NCBI GenBank assembly: GCA_947627045.1
Contig: CANQUM010000005.1
Coordinates: 19,974 to 83,973, forward strand
DNA from: an uncultured Clostridia bacterium
GTDB lineage: Bacteria > Bacillota > Clostridia > Oscillospirales > Ruminococcaceae
Direction: 5' to 3'
DNA length: 64,000 nucleotides
The notes beneath the pieces are model-generated. The model did no database searches. It was not told where the DNA came from and saw nothing but the letters and a program-made list of their open reading frames with translations. The stretch's first letter is position 1; the number at the start of each line of letters is the position of its first letter. Made by a program: the position numbers and the translations under genes. Of the stretch, positions 26,666-36,336 are shown piece after piece.

Positions 26666-27523
26666 CTATTGGATATTCCTGTTCACCTTAGCCGCTGTCA
26701 GAGTATTCTGCATAAGCATAGCTATTGTCATAGGTCCTACACCGCCCGGAACAGGCGTAATATAACTTGCAACCTTTGAAGCAGTTTCAAACTCAACGTC
26801 TCCGCACAGCTTTCCGTTGTCAAGTCTGTTCATTCCAACGTCAATAACAACAGCGCCTTCTTTTATCATATCGCCTTTTATAAGATTAGGAACTCCTACC
26901 GCCGCAACAAGAATATCTGCTCTTTTACACTCTGCTTTTATATCCTTTGTTTTTGAATGGCAAATAGTTACAGTTCCGCTTTTATGAAGCAAAAGCATAG
27001 ACATAGGTTTACCTACTATGTTGCTTCTTCCGACAACAACACATTCTTTACCCTTTATATCAACTCCGGCAGACGCAATAAGCTCCATAACTCCGGCAGG
27101 AGTACACGGCAGAAAGCTGTAATCACCTATCATAATTTTCCCTACATTGACAGGGTGGAATGCGTCAACGTCCTTGTTAGGGGCAATATTATTGATTATA
27201 ACATTCTCGTCGATATGCTTCGGCAGAGGAAGCTGACAAAGTATGCCGTCTATTCTGTCATCATTATTCAGCTTGCTTACAAGCTCTAAAAGCTCGCTCT
27301 CTGTAGTCTCCTCAGGAAGTGCGTATTCATAAGAATCAAACCCTACATACTCGCACGCCTTTTTCTTATTGTTTACATAAATTCTCGACGCAGGATCATC
27401 ACCAACAATTATTACAGCAAGACCTGCTGTAACTCCGTATTTTTCTTTAAGCTGAGCAGCTTCCTCTTTGATTCTGTCCTTTACGCTCTGAGATACCGCT
27501 TTTCCGTCAATAATATTACTCAT
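26666..27523 (-). CDS. folD: bifunctional methylenetetrahydrofolate dehydrogenase/cyclohydrolase
   Basis: Interconverts methylene-, methenyl- and formyl-tetrahydrofolate for one-carbon metabolism. Family motifs are visible: the YVNNKKKACEYVGF region with the catalytic lysine (about 50-63), DGILCQLPLPKHI, PCTPAGVMEL, VVGRSNIVGKPMSMLLL and PGGVGPMTIAMLMQNT. Length 285 is normal. It overlaps the lgt stop by 8 bases, so it is coupled to that gene. Confidence 0.97.
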   Translation of the reverse strand: MSNIIDGKAVSQSVKDRIKEEAAQLKEKYGVTAGLAVIIVGDDPASRIYVNNKKKACEYVGFDSYEYALPEETTESELLELVSKLNNDDRIDGILCQLPLPKHIDENVIINNIAPNKDVDAFHPVNVGKIMIGDYSFLPCTPAGVMELIASAGVDIKGKECVVVGRSNIVGKPMSMLLLHKSGTVTICHSKTKDIKAECKRADILVAAVGVPNLIKGDMIKEGAVVIDVGMNRLDNGKLCGDVEFETASKVASYITPVPGGVGPMTIAMLMQNTLTAAKVNRNIQ

Positions 27524-28835
27524 TCTCTGTTTCCTCCTCTATATTGTCATTCTGCTCAACAGGCTCTAGCTCGTCAAGCTCTTTAATATCATTTTCATCT
27601 TGGATATTATCCATATCTAAATCTAAAGATTCGTCATCGACAATTGATTTATACTCTTCTTCATCATCTGATACATCTGCTTTTATTTCAGGCTTAACTG
27701 CATTTTTACCGAACTTTTCATCAAATTCAGCCTGTAAAGCAGAAAAATCCTCACCTTTGGCTTTTGCATCGCTTATCTTTTTCTTGAGTTCCGACCTTTC
27801 AGCCTTCATTTTTTCAAACATATCATATTCTGCAAGCTGTGCCTTTGAAACAGCCGTGTCAGCATAAAGCTTATAATTACCGTTCCTGCTGACCATACTT
27901 CTGAATATTATGATCAACACAATTGACACAAGAACACAAGTTCCGGCTACAAGCTCTGATACCTTAATATTTGCAAGGTAAAGACTATCTGTTCTCAGCA
28001 TTTCGATAAAGAATCTTCCCAAACCGTACCAGCCAATATACATCAGGAAAATCTCTCCGTCAAACTTTCTGTGCTTTGCATACAAGTGTAAAAGAACAAA
28101 GCCCAATATACACCACAAAGACTCATACAAAAAACAAGGGTGAACAGGTGCATACTGATCAACTACAACTCCTGCCTTATCGGCAAGATCGGTCTGGACC
28201 TCTGCGAGATAAGAAACCGTTTTTGAACTCATCATTCCCCAAGGCAGAGTTGTGTTTGAACCGAATGCCTCCTGATTAAAAAAGTTGCCCCATCTTCCTA
28301 TTGCCTGACCAATCAAAAAGCAGGGAGCAATAACATCAAGCAAGGTTATCAGCTTGAGCTTTCTGATTTTAGCTATTATTCCTCCCACTAAGATAGCACC
28401 TATTAATCCTCCGTAAATGGCAAGACCACCGTCACGAACGCTGATTATTGCTTTCCAGTCAAGAGAGCCCGACTTAGTCATATAATCGCTTAAACTGAAT
28501 ATTACATAATAAAACCTTGCTCCGATAATAGCACCTATCAATCCACCGATAACCGAATCTGTTGCTCGGTCCGGATTAATTCCAAAGCTCCTCATTTTCC
28601 TGAAGCCGTAAATCATAGCAATCAGTATTCCCAAAGCTATTAAAAAGCCGTACCAATAAATCAGAAAATTTGTTCCCGGAATTTTAAACATAACATTACT
28701 CAGTTTAAATCCGTTAGTGAATATGTTGTCTCCGCCCAGAAACGGGAAATAAACCTTATCAGGGTTTGAAATAATCTCTCTCTGAGTTGTTTCCGAAACC
28801 GTCTTTGCTAACATTCCCAGTGTCAATGCTGTCAT
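27516..28835 (-). CDS. lgt: prolipoprotein diacylglyceryl transferase with acidic C-terminal tail
   Basis: Transfers diacylglycerol from phosphatidylglycerol to the lipobox cysteine of prelipoproteins, such as PotD in this window. About seven membrane segments, YYGxx-like YWYGFLIALG at 60-69 and the Lgt signature GRWGNFFNQEAFG at 180-192 are visible. At 439 residues it is longer than usual because of a charged C-terminus: a Lys/Glu helix (about 335-375) and an Asp/Glu-rich tail to the end. Confidence 0.95.
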   Translation of the reverse strand: MTALTLGMLAKTVSETTQREIISNPDKVYFPFLGGDNIFTNGFKLSNVMFKIPGTNFLIYWYGFLIALGILIAMIYGFRKMRSFGINPDRATDSVIGGLIGAIIGARFYYVIFSLSDYMTKSGSLDWKAIISVRDGGLAIYGGLIGAILVGGIIAKIRKLKLITLLDVIAPCFLIGQAIGRWGNFFNQEAFGSNTTLPWGMMSSKTVSYLAEVQTDLADKAGVVVDQYAPVHPCFLYESLWCILGFVLLHLYAKHRKFDGEIFLMYIGWYGLGRFFIEMLRTDSLYLANIKVSELVAGTCVLVSIVLIIIFRSMVSRNGNYKLYADTAVSKAQLAEYDMFEKMKAERSELKKKISDAKAKGEDFSALQAEFDEKFGKNAVKPEIKADVSDDEEEYKSIVDDESLDLDMDNIQDENDIKELDELEPVEQNDNIEEETENE

Positions 28836-28847
28836 TTTAAGTCCTCC

Positions 28848-30134
28848 TTAGATGTTTGATTTCACTATTGAAATAGCAGTCTTACTGTTGTCAAATAAAA
28901 TGTCTATACAATCCAAAATATCCTTTTCGGTAATTTGTGCTAACGCTTCTATATTTTCAAAGGCGTCAACTCCGATAAGCAGATCTGATTCAAACATAAG
29001 CGTTGCACATTTTTCCGCACTGTTTAAACCGCTTATCAGCTTACCGTATTCAGCCTTTTTAATAATCTCAAATAAATCGGAGTCTATACCGTCTTTTTTT
29101 ATTCTCTCTATCTCGTCCTTTATTCTTTTAAACACCTTTTGAGGCGACTTTGATTCACCCGAAAAAATACTTGCAAAAAATCCGTCGCCCGAATCTACCT
29201 CAGTATAGAAATTAGAATTGATAAGTCCCTCGTCATACAATTCCTTATAAAGCTTTGATGTCGAGCCGCATATCAAATTAAGCAATATTGACGCCTCAAG
29301 CTCTTTTTTCACTCTTTCCTTTCCGTCAAACGGAACAGATTTGTACCCAATTGCAAAAAGCGGAATGCCCACAGGCATTTCCTGAACAAATATTTCCTTG
29401 TTCACCTCTTTTGGTTCATCAGGGAACGCCGTTACGAGTTCAGGATTTTCTTTGACCTTCAAATGCTCGTCGCATATTGCCAAAACCTCATCGAGCTTGA
29501 TATTTCCTGCAATTGCAAGAGCCATATTGTTAAGATTGTAAAATGTATTGTAGCAGCTGTAAAGCAGAGCTGCGTCGATCTTAGCTATTGATTCGACAGT
29601 TCCTGCGATCTCAATTTTAACAGGGTGGTTCACATACAAGCATCTCAGCAGATTAAAGAAAACCTGACGGTATGGAGTGTCCTCGCACATTCTTATTTCC
29701 TGACCGATTATCCCCTGCTCTTTATCAACGGTTTCCTTAGTGAAATACGGTGCCTGAACAAAGTCAAGCAAAATCTTGAGCGACTCTTTATAATTTTCCG
29801 TACAGCTGAACAGGTATGCCGTTTGGTCAAATGAGGTATACGCATTTCCGCTTGCACCTGTTTTTGCATATAATTCAAAGACGTCGCAGTCCTCATTTTC
29901 AAACAGCTTATGTTCAAGGAAATGAGCAATACCTTCGGGTACTTCTATAAAATCCTTATCGTTCTTTGTTTTAAACTTTGTATTTATCGAGCCGTATTTT
30001 GTACCGAATAAAGCATATATAGACGAAAACTCAGGCATCTCCCAAACTAGAATGTTAAGCCCCGACGGGTGCTTTATTTTATAATAGCTCTCGCCCAAAC
30101 GCTCGCTTTTTATCGTTTGTTTTTCAATACCCAT
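28848..30134 (-). CDS. M16-family zinc metallopeptidase, YmfH-like
   Basis: The inverted zinc motif HFLEH (H71, E74, H75) in EGIAHFLEHKLFE is intact, followed by NAYTSFDQTAYLFS. Length 428 is that of the small processing-peptidase-like M16B group. The ATG overlaps the upstream stop by one base, so it is coupled with the YmfF-like partner. Together they resemble Bacillus YmfF/YmfH. The substrate is unknown. Confidence 0.88.
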   Translation of the reverse strand: MGIEKQTIKSERLGESYYKIKHPSGLNILVWEMPEFSSIYALFGTKYGSINTKFKTKNDKDFIEVPEGIAHFLEHKLFENEDCDVFELYAKTGASGNAYTSFDQTAYLFSCTENYKESLKILLDFVQAPYFTKETVDKEQGIIGQEIRMCEDTPYRQVFFNLLRCLYVNHPVKIEIAGTVESIAKIDAALLYSCYNTFYNLNNMALAIAGNIKLDEVLAICDEHLKVKENPELVTAFPDEPKEVNKEIFVQEMPVGIPLFAIGYKSVPFDGKERVKKELEASILLNLICGSTSKLYKELYDEGLINSNFYTEVDSGDGFFASIFSGESKSPQKVFKRIKDEIERIKKDGIDSDLFEIIKKAEYGKLISGLNSAEKCATLMFESDLLIGVDAFENIEALAQITEKDILDCIDILFDNSKTAISIVKSNI

Positions 30135-31414
30135 TATTCAGCACCTCCCTTATCATCGCCAGACATAATATAAACAGTATCAAGCTTAAAGCTTTTTGCA
30201 GCCTCGATAATATCCTCTCTTTTTATACTTTTATACTTTTCAATTGCGTCCTCAGGAGAAAAATCCCTATTCCAGACGCATAGTTGAGTAAGCCACCATG
30301 TAGCAAGTCCTGATGCACTGTCATTATAAGAACGCAAAGAGCCGCATACCGCTGTTTTGGCATTATTCAGCTCATCATCAGAAAAGCTGCCCTTTGCCAT
30401 TTCATCAAGCTGTTTAAATATCTCGTCCTTTGCATTTTTAATATTAGAGTTCTCAACTCCGCTGTCGATCAGCATTACGCCCTTTTCAGAAATAATATTT
30501 GAAGCGCAGTAATAGCAAAGACTAAGCTTTTCTCTGACATTCATAAACAACTTAGAAGACGGCAGTCCGCCGAACATCAATGAAAACAGCTTTAGCTGTT
30601 CAGGGTCTTTAATATCAGTTTTGCACGCAATTACCATTTTACTCTGCAAAACGTCAAACTTTTCATCGACCTCCGCTGCCTTTTCCTTTACAGGGCTAAG
30701 AGACACAAATTCACTTGATATAAATTCTCTTTCAAGACCCTCAAACCTGCTTTTTATAAGTTTCACCGTTTCATTAAAGTCGCCCCCGCCTGAAACCGTT
30801 ATCTCGATTCGGGAGGTTCTCAGCATTTCCTTATACTCTTTAAAAGCTTCAGCACAATTTATCTTTTCAAGTACTTCAACCGTTCCGTCCAAAGGAACAC
30901 CCGCAGGCTCATTCTGAAAAACAGTTTCCAAAGCCTTATCTATGGCATAACCTCTTTTATCATTGATTTTATTGTTGATATTGTCAATAAGCTCTTGTTT
31001 GATTATTTCAAAATCGCTTTCGTTGAAAACTCCGTTCACCAGATTTGGAGAGAAAATACAGTCAAGCAGAATTTCAGTAACGCTGTTTGTGATCTCCTCA
31101 TTATCAAGAGCATACCTGTCGCACACGCAGTTTGCACCGAGATAGAAAGCCTGACAGTCTCCCAGTCTAAATACGCTTTGTGAGATACCTGCCCCGTAAA
31201 GCCTTGCAAGCTCCTTTGTCAGCATAGTTCTGGTTGTGTATTTAGAGTTAGAGGTCTGCAGCACTCTTGTAACTAAAGAATACGCAGACGCTTTCTTTTC
31301 ATCTACCTTTGAAATAAATCGAATTCCTATTGTATTTACGTTAAACTTCTTATCATTTATGGTGGTAATATAAATTCCATCTGTAATTTTTTCTCTAATT
31401 TTACTATTTGACAT
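30134..31414 (-). CDS. M16-family peptidase homologue without zinc motif, YmfF-like
   Basis: A 426-residue paralogue of the next gene with the M16 fold (KELARLYGAGISQSVFRLGD, KLFMNVREKLSLCYYC). No HxxEH motif is present where the active partner has one, so it is probably the non-catalytic half of a heterodimer. The start has GGAGAAGGA upstream. It is the first gene of a run continuing to lgt and folD. Confidence 0.85.
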   Translation of the reverse strand: MSNSKIREKITDGIYITTINDKKFNVNTIGIRFISKVDEKKASAYSLVTRVLQTSNSKYTTRTMLTKELARLYGAGISQSVFRLGDCQAFYLGANCVCDRYALDNEEITNSVTEILLDCIFSPNLVNGVFNESDFEIIKQELIDNINNKINDKRGYAIDKALETVFQNEPAGVPLDGTVEVLEKINCAEAFKEYKEMLRTSRIEITVSGGGDFNETVKLIKSRFEGLEREFISSEFVSLSPVKEKAAEVDEKFDVLQSKMVIACKTDIKDPEQLKLFSLMFGGLPSSKLFMNVREKLSLCYYCASNIISEKGVMLIDSGVENSNIKNAKDEIFKQLDEMAKGSFSDDELNNAKTAVCGSLRSYNDSASGLATWWLTQLCVWNRDFSPEDAIEKYKSIKREDIIEAAKSFKLDTVYIMSGDDKGGAE

Positions 31415-31449
31415 TGTCCTTCTCCATTCAAAAATACTTATTAAAAGTT

Positions 31450-31458
31450 ATTATACCA
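31450..31458 (-). promoter_or_regulatory. extended -10 promoter before the M16 genes
   Basis: TGGTATAAT on the minus strand is a perfect extended -10 element about 36 bases before the YmfF-like start. No good -35 box is seen. Confidence 0.55.
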
Positions 31459-31502
31459 TAATTTATTATGTTTTACCACGCTTTTTTTATTTTTCTGCTT
31501 TT

Positions 31503-34500
31503 CTACTTTACTGCAATATTTTCATCGCCCAAAATTTCTGAAAGCTGAATTAAAAAATCATTAGTGATTTTAACTCCGGTAATTCCCTTGTGCATTGTTT
31601 TTTTCTTAATATCATCAAAGTAAAAATACACCTTTGACTGCCCCTTATTTTTCTTAGAACACATAACTATATCATTTATCTTCTGCTTTTCAGTTGAATT
31701 AAGTTTAAGCCACACAGCCTTATCGCTAAGAGAACTTTCGTAAAACTCCAAACTTTCAATATCCTCAGCAATGATTTTAGGCGGTTCGTCGTCCTTGAAT
31801 GAGACCCGTCCGCTGATAACAAGAATAGAGCCGTCTCCCAGTATGCTCTTGAATTGCTCGAACAGATTAGGAAAAATTATGACCTCTGCTTCGCCTGTCT
31901 GATCCTCAAACCTAGTGAATGCCATTTGCGAATTACTTTTAGTCGTATACAGCTTTTTATAAGAAAGCATAGCAAAAATCTTTACCTTATCATCGTCTTT
32001 GTATTTCGATGTAAAATTAATTTCCTCTCCCTGATTTACTATATCGCTTATCGGAGTAAATCTTGATGCTCTGGCTATTGCCGAATAACTGTCAAGCGGA
32101 TGTCCCGAAACATAAATACCAAGTATCTGCTTTTCCATTGCCAATAGCTCGTTTTTATCAAATTCTGCTACGTATGGTATTTCAAGCTCCATAGATATAT
32201 CGTCGCTTTCAGACATATCCCCGAACAGATCCATCTGCCCCGAAATATTTCTTCTTCTGTTATCGTTAAGGCTTTGCAAAATCATTTCATAACTTTGTAT
32301 CATCTGCCGCCTATTAGTCGGAAAGCAATCAAACGCCCCGCTTTTTATAAGAGCCTCAACTGCCCTGACGTTTATATCGTCATACATTCTCTCACAGAAA
32401 TCCTGCAATGACTTATAGTTTCCCCTCATATTACGCTCGGCAATGATTTTAGCTATAACACCTCTGCCGAGAGATTTTATCGCCAAAAGTGCGAAGCGTA
32501 TGCCGTTATCCTCTGCAACAAATCCCTCTTGACTTTTGTTAATGTCGAGATGAAGCATTCTCACATGATTTTTCTCGCACTCGTTAATGTACTCAACGAG
32601 CTTTGAAGTGTTATCCGTAATTACAGAGGTCATAAGTGATGCCATATAAGGCTTGTAATAATGACACTTTAAATAAGCCGTCTGATAAGCGACAGTTGCA
32701 TAAGCCGCTGCGTGAGATTTATTAAAGGCATAAGACGCAAAAGAAGTCATCTCATCGAATATTTCATTTGCAACGCTTTCCTCAACTCCGTTTGCAACCG
32801 CTCCCACACAGTTGACCGTCCCGTCAGGGTTTTTTTCACCGTAAATAAAAGCCTTACGCTCTGCCTCCAGAACCTTATGCTTTTTCTTAGCCATTGCACG
32901 TCTTACAATATCGGCTCTGCCGTAGGAATACCCTGCAAGTGTTCTGAAAATCTGCATAACCTGCTCCTGATATACTATACACCCGTAGGTTACGTCTAAA
33001 ATATCTCTTAAAAGAGGAGTTTTATATTTGACATATTCAGGATTATGACGGTTCCTTATATACGTCGGTATAGAATCCATAGGTCCAGGTCGGTAAAGAG
33101 AAATTACAGCTATCAGATCTTCAAGCCTCTCCGGCTGAAGCCGCATAATCGTCGCAGTCATTCCTGCACTTTCAAACTGAAACACACCTTCCGTTTTACC
33201 TTTAGAGAGCATTTCATAAACAGCCTTATCATCATACGAAATATTTTTTATATCGAATTCAGGTTCGGTATCATTAACCAGCTTTTGGCAGTTGTTTATT
33301 ACAGTCAGATTGCGAAGACCCAAAAAATCTATCTTTAAAAGTCCAAGACTTTCCAAAACCGTCATTGTGTATTGAGTTACAATTTGTCCGTCGTTGCTTT
33401 GCAGCGGAACATACTCATCAACCGGATCTTTGGTAATTACCACACCTGCTGCATGGGTAGAAGTATTTCTCGGCATTCCCTCGACCTTTTTAGCCATATC
33501 TAAAAGCTCTCTGATTTTCTGATCCTTATTATATAATTCTTTTAAGTCAGAAGACTTTTCCAAAGCCTTTTCAATAGTTATATTTATCTCTCTCGGAATG
33601 AGTTTTGCAACCATATCTGCTGTCTGATAAGGAAGCGCCATTGCTCTTGCAACGTCCCTTATAGACGCTCTAGCTGCCAGTGTACCAAATGTAACTATTT
33701 GAGCAACATGGTCTGAACCGTATTTGTTCTGAACATAATCTATAACATTCTGCCGTCCGTCAATACAGAAATCTATATCAAAATCGGGCATAGAAACTCT
33801 TTCAGGATTTAAAAACCTCTCAAAGAGAAGATTATACTTCAGCGGATCTATTTCTGTTATGCCTATGCAGTAAGCGCATAGACTTCCTGCTCCCGAACCT
33901 CTTCCCGGCCCTACAGGTATTCCGTGCTGCTTTGCATAGTTTATAAAATCCCAGACTATAAGATAGTAGTCAACATACCCCATCTGACAAATAATATCGA
34001 TCTCATATGACAGCCTTTTATATGCTTCACTTGTCGGATTGTCATACCTCTTCTTCAAACCCTTCTCGCACATATCTTTAAAATATTCAGTGTTATCATT
34101 AACGCCGTCAATATGAAAATAAGGCAGCTTTGTCTTGCCGAATTCAAATTCGACATTACACATATCGGCAATGATTCTTGTATTTGAAATGGCATGCGGA
34201 GTGCTTTTGAAGAGGTCGAGCATTTCATCTCCGCTCTTTACATAAAACTCCTCTGTGGGAAATTCAATAGACTTAGGGTCGTTTACAGTTGTATTTGTCG
34301 AAATGCACATCAGAATTCTCTGAGAATTAGCGTCATCCTTTGAAATGTAATGACAGTCATTTGTTGCTGCCAAAGGTATACCCGTTTCCTCAGAGAGCTT
34401 AAACTGAAGCGGAAGGATTCTTTCCTGATCGTAAAACTTATGGTTCTGAACTTCAATATAATAGTTGCCCTCTCCGAATATTTCCCTATAGAGCAATGCT

Positions 34501-34973
34501 GTTTCCTTAGCGCCGCTGTAGTCGTTATTTGACAGCTTTCTTGCAACCTCTCCTGCCAGGCAGGCAGACAGACATATAAGTCCTTCGCTGTGCTTTTTCA
34601 AACACTCCAAATCGACTCTAGGCTTTGAATAAAATCCTTCTGTATAACCTATCGAAACAAGTTTAATCAGATTTTTATATCCCGTCATATTTTTGCACAG
34701 CAAAATCAAATGATAAGGCGATGTATCAATGCGGTTTACCTTATCAAATCTTGTTCTTGGAGCAACATAAACCTCACAGCCGATTATAGGTTTAATGCCC
34801 TGTTTTTTACACTCGTTATAGAACTCAACAGCAGCGTACATATTTCCGTGGTCGGTTACAGCTATTGCGTCCTGCCCTAATTCTTTTGCCCTTTTAACAA
34901 GCTCGCTTATTCGGCAAGCGCCGTCAAGAAGCGAATACTCACTGTGAACATGCAAATGCACAAAATCAGTCAT
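31503..34973 (-). CDS. dnaE: DNA polymerase III alpha subunit
   Basis: Replicative C-family DNA polymerase. An N-terminal PHP domain (HLHVHSEYSLLDGA; AVTDHGNM) is followed by the catalytic core (GPGRGSGAGSLCAYC; MPDFDIDFC with catalytic aspartates near 395-401), a helix-hairpin-helix and an OB-fold C-terminus (AMLSYKKLYTTKSNSQMAFTRFED). The ATG at 34973 has AAAGGAG 9 bases upstream; a TTG 6 bases earlier is less well placed. Confidence 0.96.
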   Translation of the reverse strand: MTDFVHLHVHSEYSLLDGACRISELVKRAKELGQDAIAVTDHGNMYAAVEFYNECKKQGIKPIIGCEVYVAPRTRFDKVNRIDTSPYHLILLCKNMTGYKNLIKLVSIGYTEGFYSKPRVDLECLKKHSEGLICLSACLAGEVARKLSNNDYSGAKETALLYREIFGEGNYYIEVQNHKFYDQERILPLQFKLSEETGIPLAATNDCHYISKDDANSQRILMCISTNTTVNDPKSIEFPTEEFYVKSGDEMLDLFKSTPHAISNTRIIADMCNVEFEFGKTKLPYFHIDGVNDNTEYFKDMCEKGLKKRYDNPTSEAYKRLSYEIDIICQMGYVDYYLIVWDFINYAKQHGIPVGPGRGSGAGSLCAYCIGITEIDPLKYNLLFERFLNPERVSMPDFDIDFCIDGRQNVIDYVQNKYGSDHVAQIVTFGTLAARASIRDVARAMALPYQTADMVAKLIPREINITIEKALEKSSDLKELYNKDQKIRELLDMAKKVEGMPRNTSTHAAGVVITKDPVDEYVPLQSNDGQIVTQYTMTVLESLGLLKIDFLGLRNLTVINNCQKLVNDTEPEFDIKNISYDDKAVYEMLSKGKTEGVFQFESAGMTATIMRLQPERLEDLIAVISLYRPGPMDSIPTYIRNRHNPEYVKYKTPLLRDILDVTYGCIVYQEQVMQIFRTLAGYSYGRADIVRRAMAKKKHKVLEAERKAFIYGEKNPDGTVNCVGAVANGVEESVANEIFDEMTSFASYAFNKSHAAAYATVAYQTAYLKCHYYKPYMASLMTSVITDNTSKLVEYINECEKNHVRMLHLDINKSQEGFVAEDNGIRFALLAIKSLGRGVIAKIIAERNMRGNYKSLQDFCERMYDDINVRAVEALIKSGAFDCFPTNRRQMIQSYEMILQSLNDNRRRNISGQMDLFGDMSESDDISMELEIPYVAEFDKNELLAMEKQILGIYVSGHPLDSYSAIARASRFTPISDIVNQGEEINFTSKYKDDDKVKIFAMLSYKKLYTTKSNSQMAFTRFEDQTGEAEVIIFPNLFEQFKSILGDGSILVISGRVSFKDDEPPKIIAEDIESLEFYESSLSDKAVWLKLNSTEKQKINDIVMCSKKNKGQSKVYFYFDDIKKKTMHKGITGVKITNDFLIQLSEILGDENIAVK

Positions 34974-35015
34974 ACCCAACCACTCCTTTCTAAAATTCGC
35001 TGTTTAAGTTAAACA

Positions 35016-35050
35016 AATTGAGGCTTGAAAAAAAATCACAAGCCTCAATT
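35016..35050 (-). terminator. probable terminator before dnaE
   Basis: A 12-bp perfect stem (AATTGAGGCTTG at 35016-35027, CAAGCCTCAATT at 35039-35050), with TGTTTAAC following on the minus strand. The U-tract is short, so termination may be partial. Confidence 0.6.
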
Positions 35051-35054
35051 AAAA

Positions 35055-35345
35055 TCAGTTATGAGAATAATGCTTTTGATAAATAAGATAAAGAAGTCCT
35101 GCCAGACCGATAATATTCAAAAGGAAAACAAAGACAAATCCGCCTGTTCCTATACCGCCGGACATTTTTACAATTGACGAAATTATCATAACAACGCCCA
35201 TTGACGCAAGAGTATACCCAGTTTCCTCTGTGAATTCTACCTTGTTGTTTTCATCTGATTTCTTTTTCTTTGCGTCTATGACTGTTTTTATCAGCCATAC
35301 TCCCGATGCTGTAAGCAAAACTCCCAACAATAAAATGATAATCAT
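35055..35345 (-). CDS. small membrane protein of unknown function
   Basis: A 96-residue protein with three hydrophobic segments (about 1-20, 47-62, 68-90) and a charged loop (DAKKKKSDENNK). A good AGGAGG ribosome site lies before the ATG. No family is recognised. It is last in the run from murD, before the terminator at 35016-35050. Confidence 0.7.
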   Translation of the reverse strand: MIIILLLGVLLTASGVWLIKTVIDAKKKKSDENNKVEFTEETGYTLASMGVVMIISSIVKMSGGIGTGGFVFVFLLNIIGLAGLLYLIYQKHYSHN

Positions 35346-35400
35346 AGTTGTACCTCCTGTTTTGTTCTTTTCTTTATTTTAAGCAGTTAAAATTATTTAT

Positions 35401-36321
35401 TTATTTTATTTCCTGCTTTTTCTGACGAATTTCATCTGCTGCTTTTTTTATTCGCTCTAACCTGTGATTTGCCCCCGATCGTGAGATCGGCGGGTTTAAT
35501 GCAAGTCCTAATTCTTTTAAGCTATAATCAGGATTGTTGTATCTTATCTCAGCTATTTCCCTCAAATCGTCTGAAAGACTTGCAAAGCCAACCGTTTTTT
35601 CAATAAGCTCAATATCCTCGATCTGCCTTTCTGCAGCCTTTAAAGACTTCTCTATATTGGCGTTATCGCAATTCACGGCTCTGTTGATTTTATTTCTCAC
35701 ATCCTTTAGGATTTTTATATTCATAATCTCAAGACTGGCCTTTGAAGCCCCCATAAGCGTTAACATATCCTCTATGTTTTCGCTTTCCTTTATATAAACT
35801 ATATTTGTATTTTTTCTCTCTGTGTGCTTTGCCAAAATACCAAAGTAATCAATCAGAATAATTCCAAAATCATTACACAAATCCAAGTTCGGCATTACAA
35901 ATTCTATATGATATTCCTTATTTGGATCAATAATACTTCCGCAGGCAAGAAAAACACCTGCTATCAAACTCGGAATAAACTTTTTTTTAGGTAAATCACT
36001 CTCTAAAAGCCTTTTGTCTTTAACCTTAAAAAAATTCAAAATAAATTCTCTGTCTTTTTCATTATCTACACTGATTGTAAACAAATTTGACTTTTCAGAT
36101 TTTCTTAAATCCTTTATATTTACAGCATTATGACCGCAGATTTTGTTTAACTGATCAGCTGTAAACTGAGCAACTTTTTCATTTTCGGTAATCAGTGTAA
36201 TACTTTCTTTATCAAAGCTTTTAGACAGCTTTAAAATTCCCAGAACCGCTGCGTTTGCCTTGTCAAAGGAATTGAGATTATCAATAATTTCAGATTTAAC
36301 CTGATACGAAAAAGACTGCAT
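35401..36321 (-). CDS. whiA: DNA-binding protein WhiA
   Basis: A degenerate LAGLIDADG homing-endonuclease-like N-terminal domain (LIAGVFLACGSIIDPNKEYHIEF) and a C-terminal helix-turn-helix (SLKELGLALNPPISRSGANHRLERI). WhiA is a conserved Gram-positive DNA-binding protein linked to cell division and chromosome segregation. It follows rapZ by 15 bases; yvcK, usually between them, is absent. Confidence 0.95.
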   Translation of the reverse strand: MQSFSYQVKSEIIDNLNSFDKANAAVLGILKLSKSFDKESITLITENEKVAQFTADQLNKICGHNAVNIKDLRKSEKSNLFTISVDNEKDREFILNFFKVKDKRLLESDLPKKKFIPSLIAGVFLACGSIIDPNKEYHIEFVMPNLDLCNDFGIILIDYFGILAKHTERKNTNIVYIKESENIEDMLTLMGASKASLEIMNIKILKDVRNKINRAVNCDNANIEKSLKAAERQIEDIELIEKTVGFASLSDDLREIAEIRYNNPDYSLKELGLALNPPISRSGANHRLERIKKAADEIRQKKQEIK

Positions 36322-36336
36322 AATATCACCCTGAAC

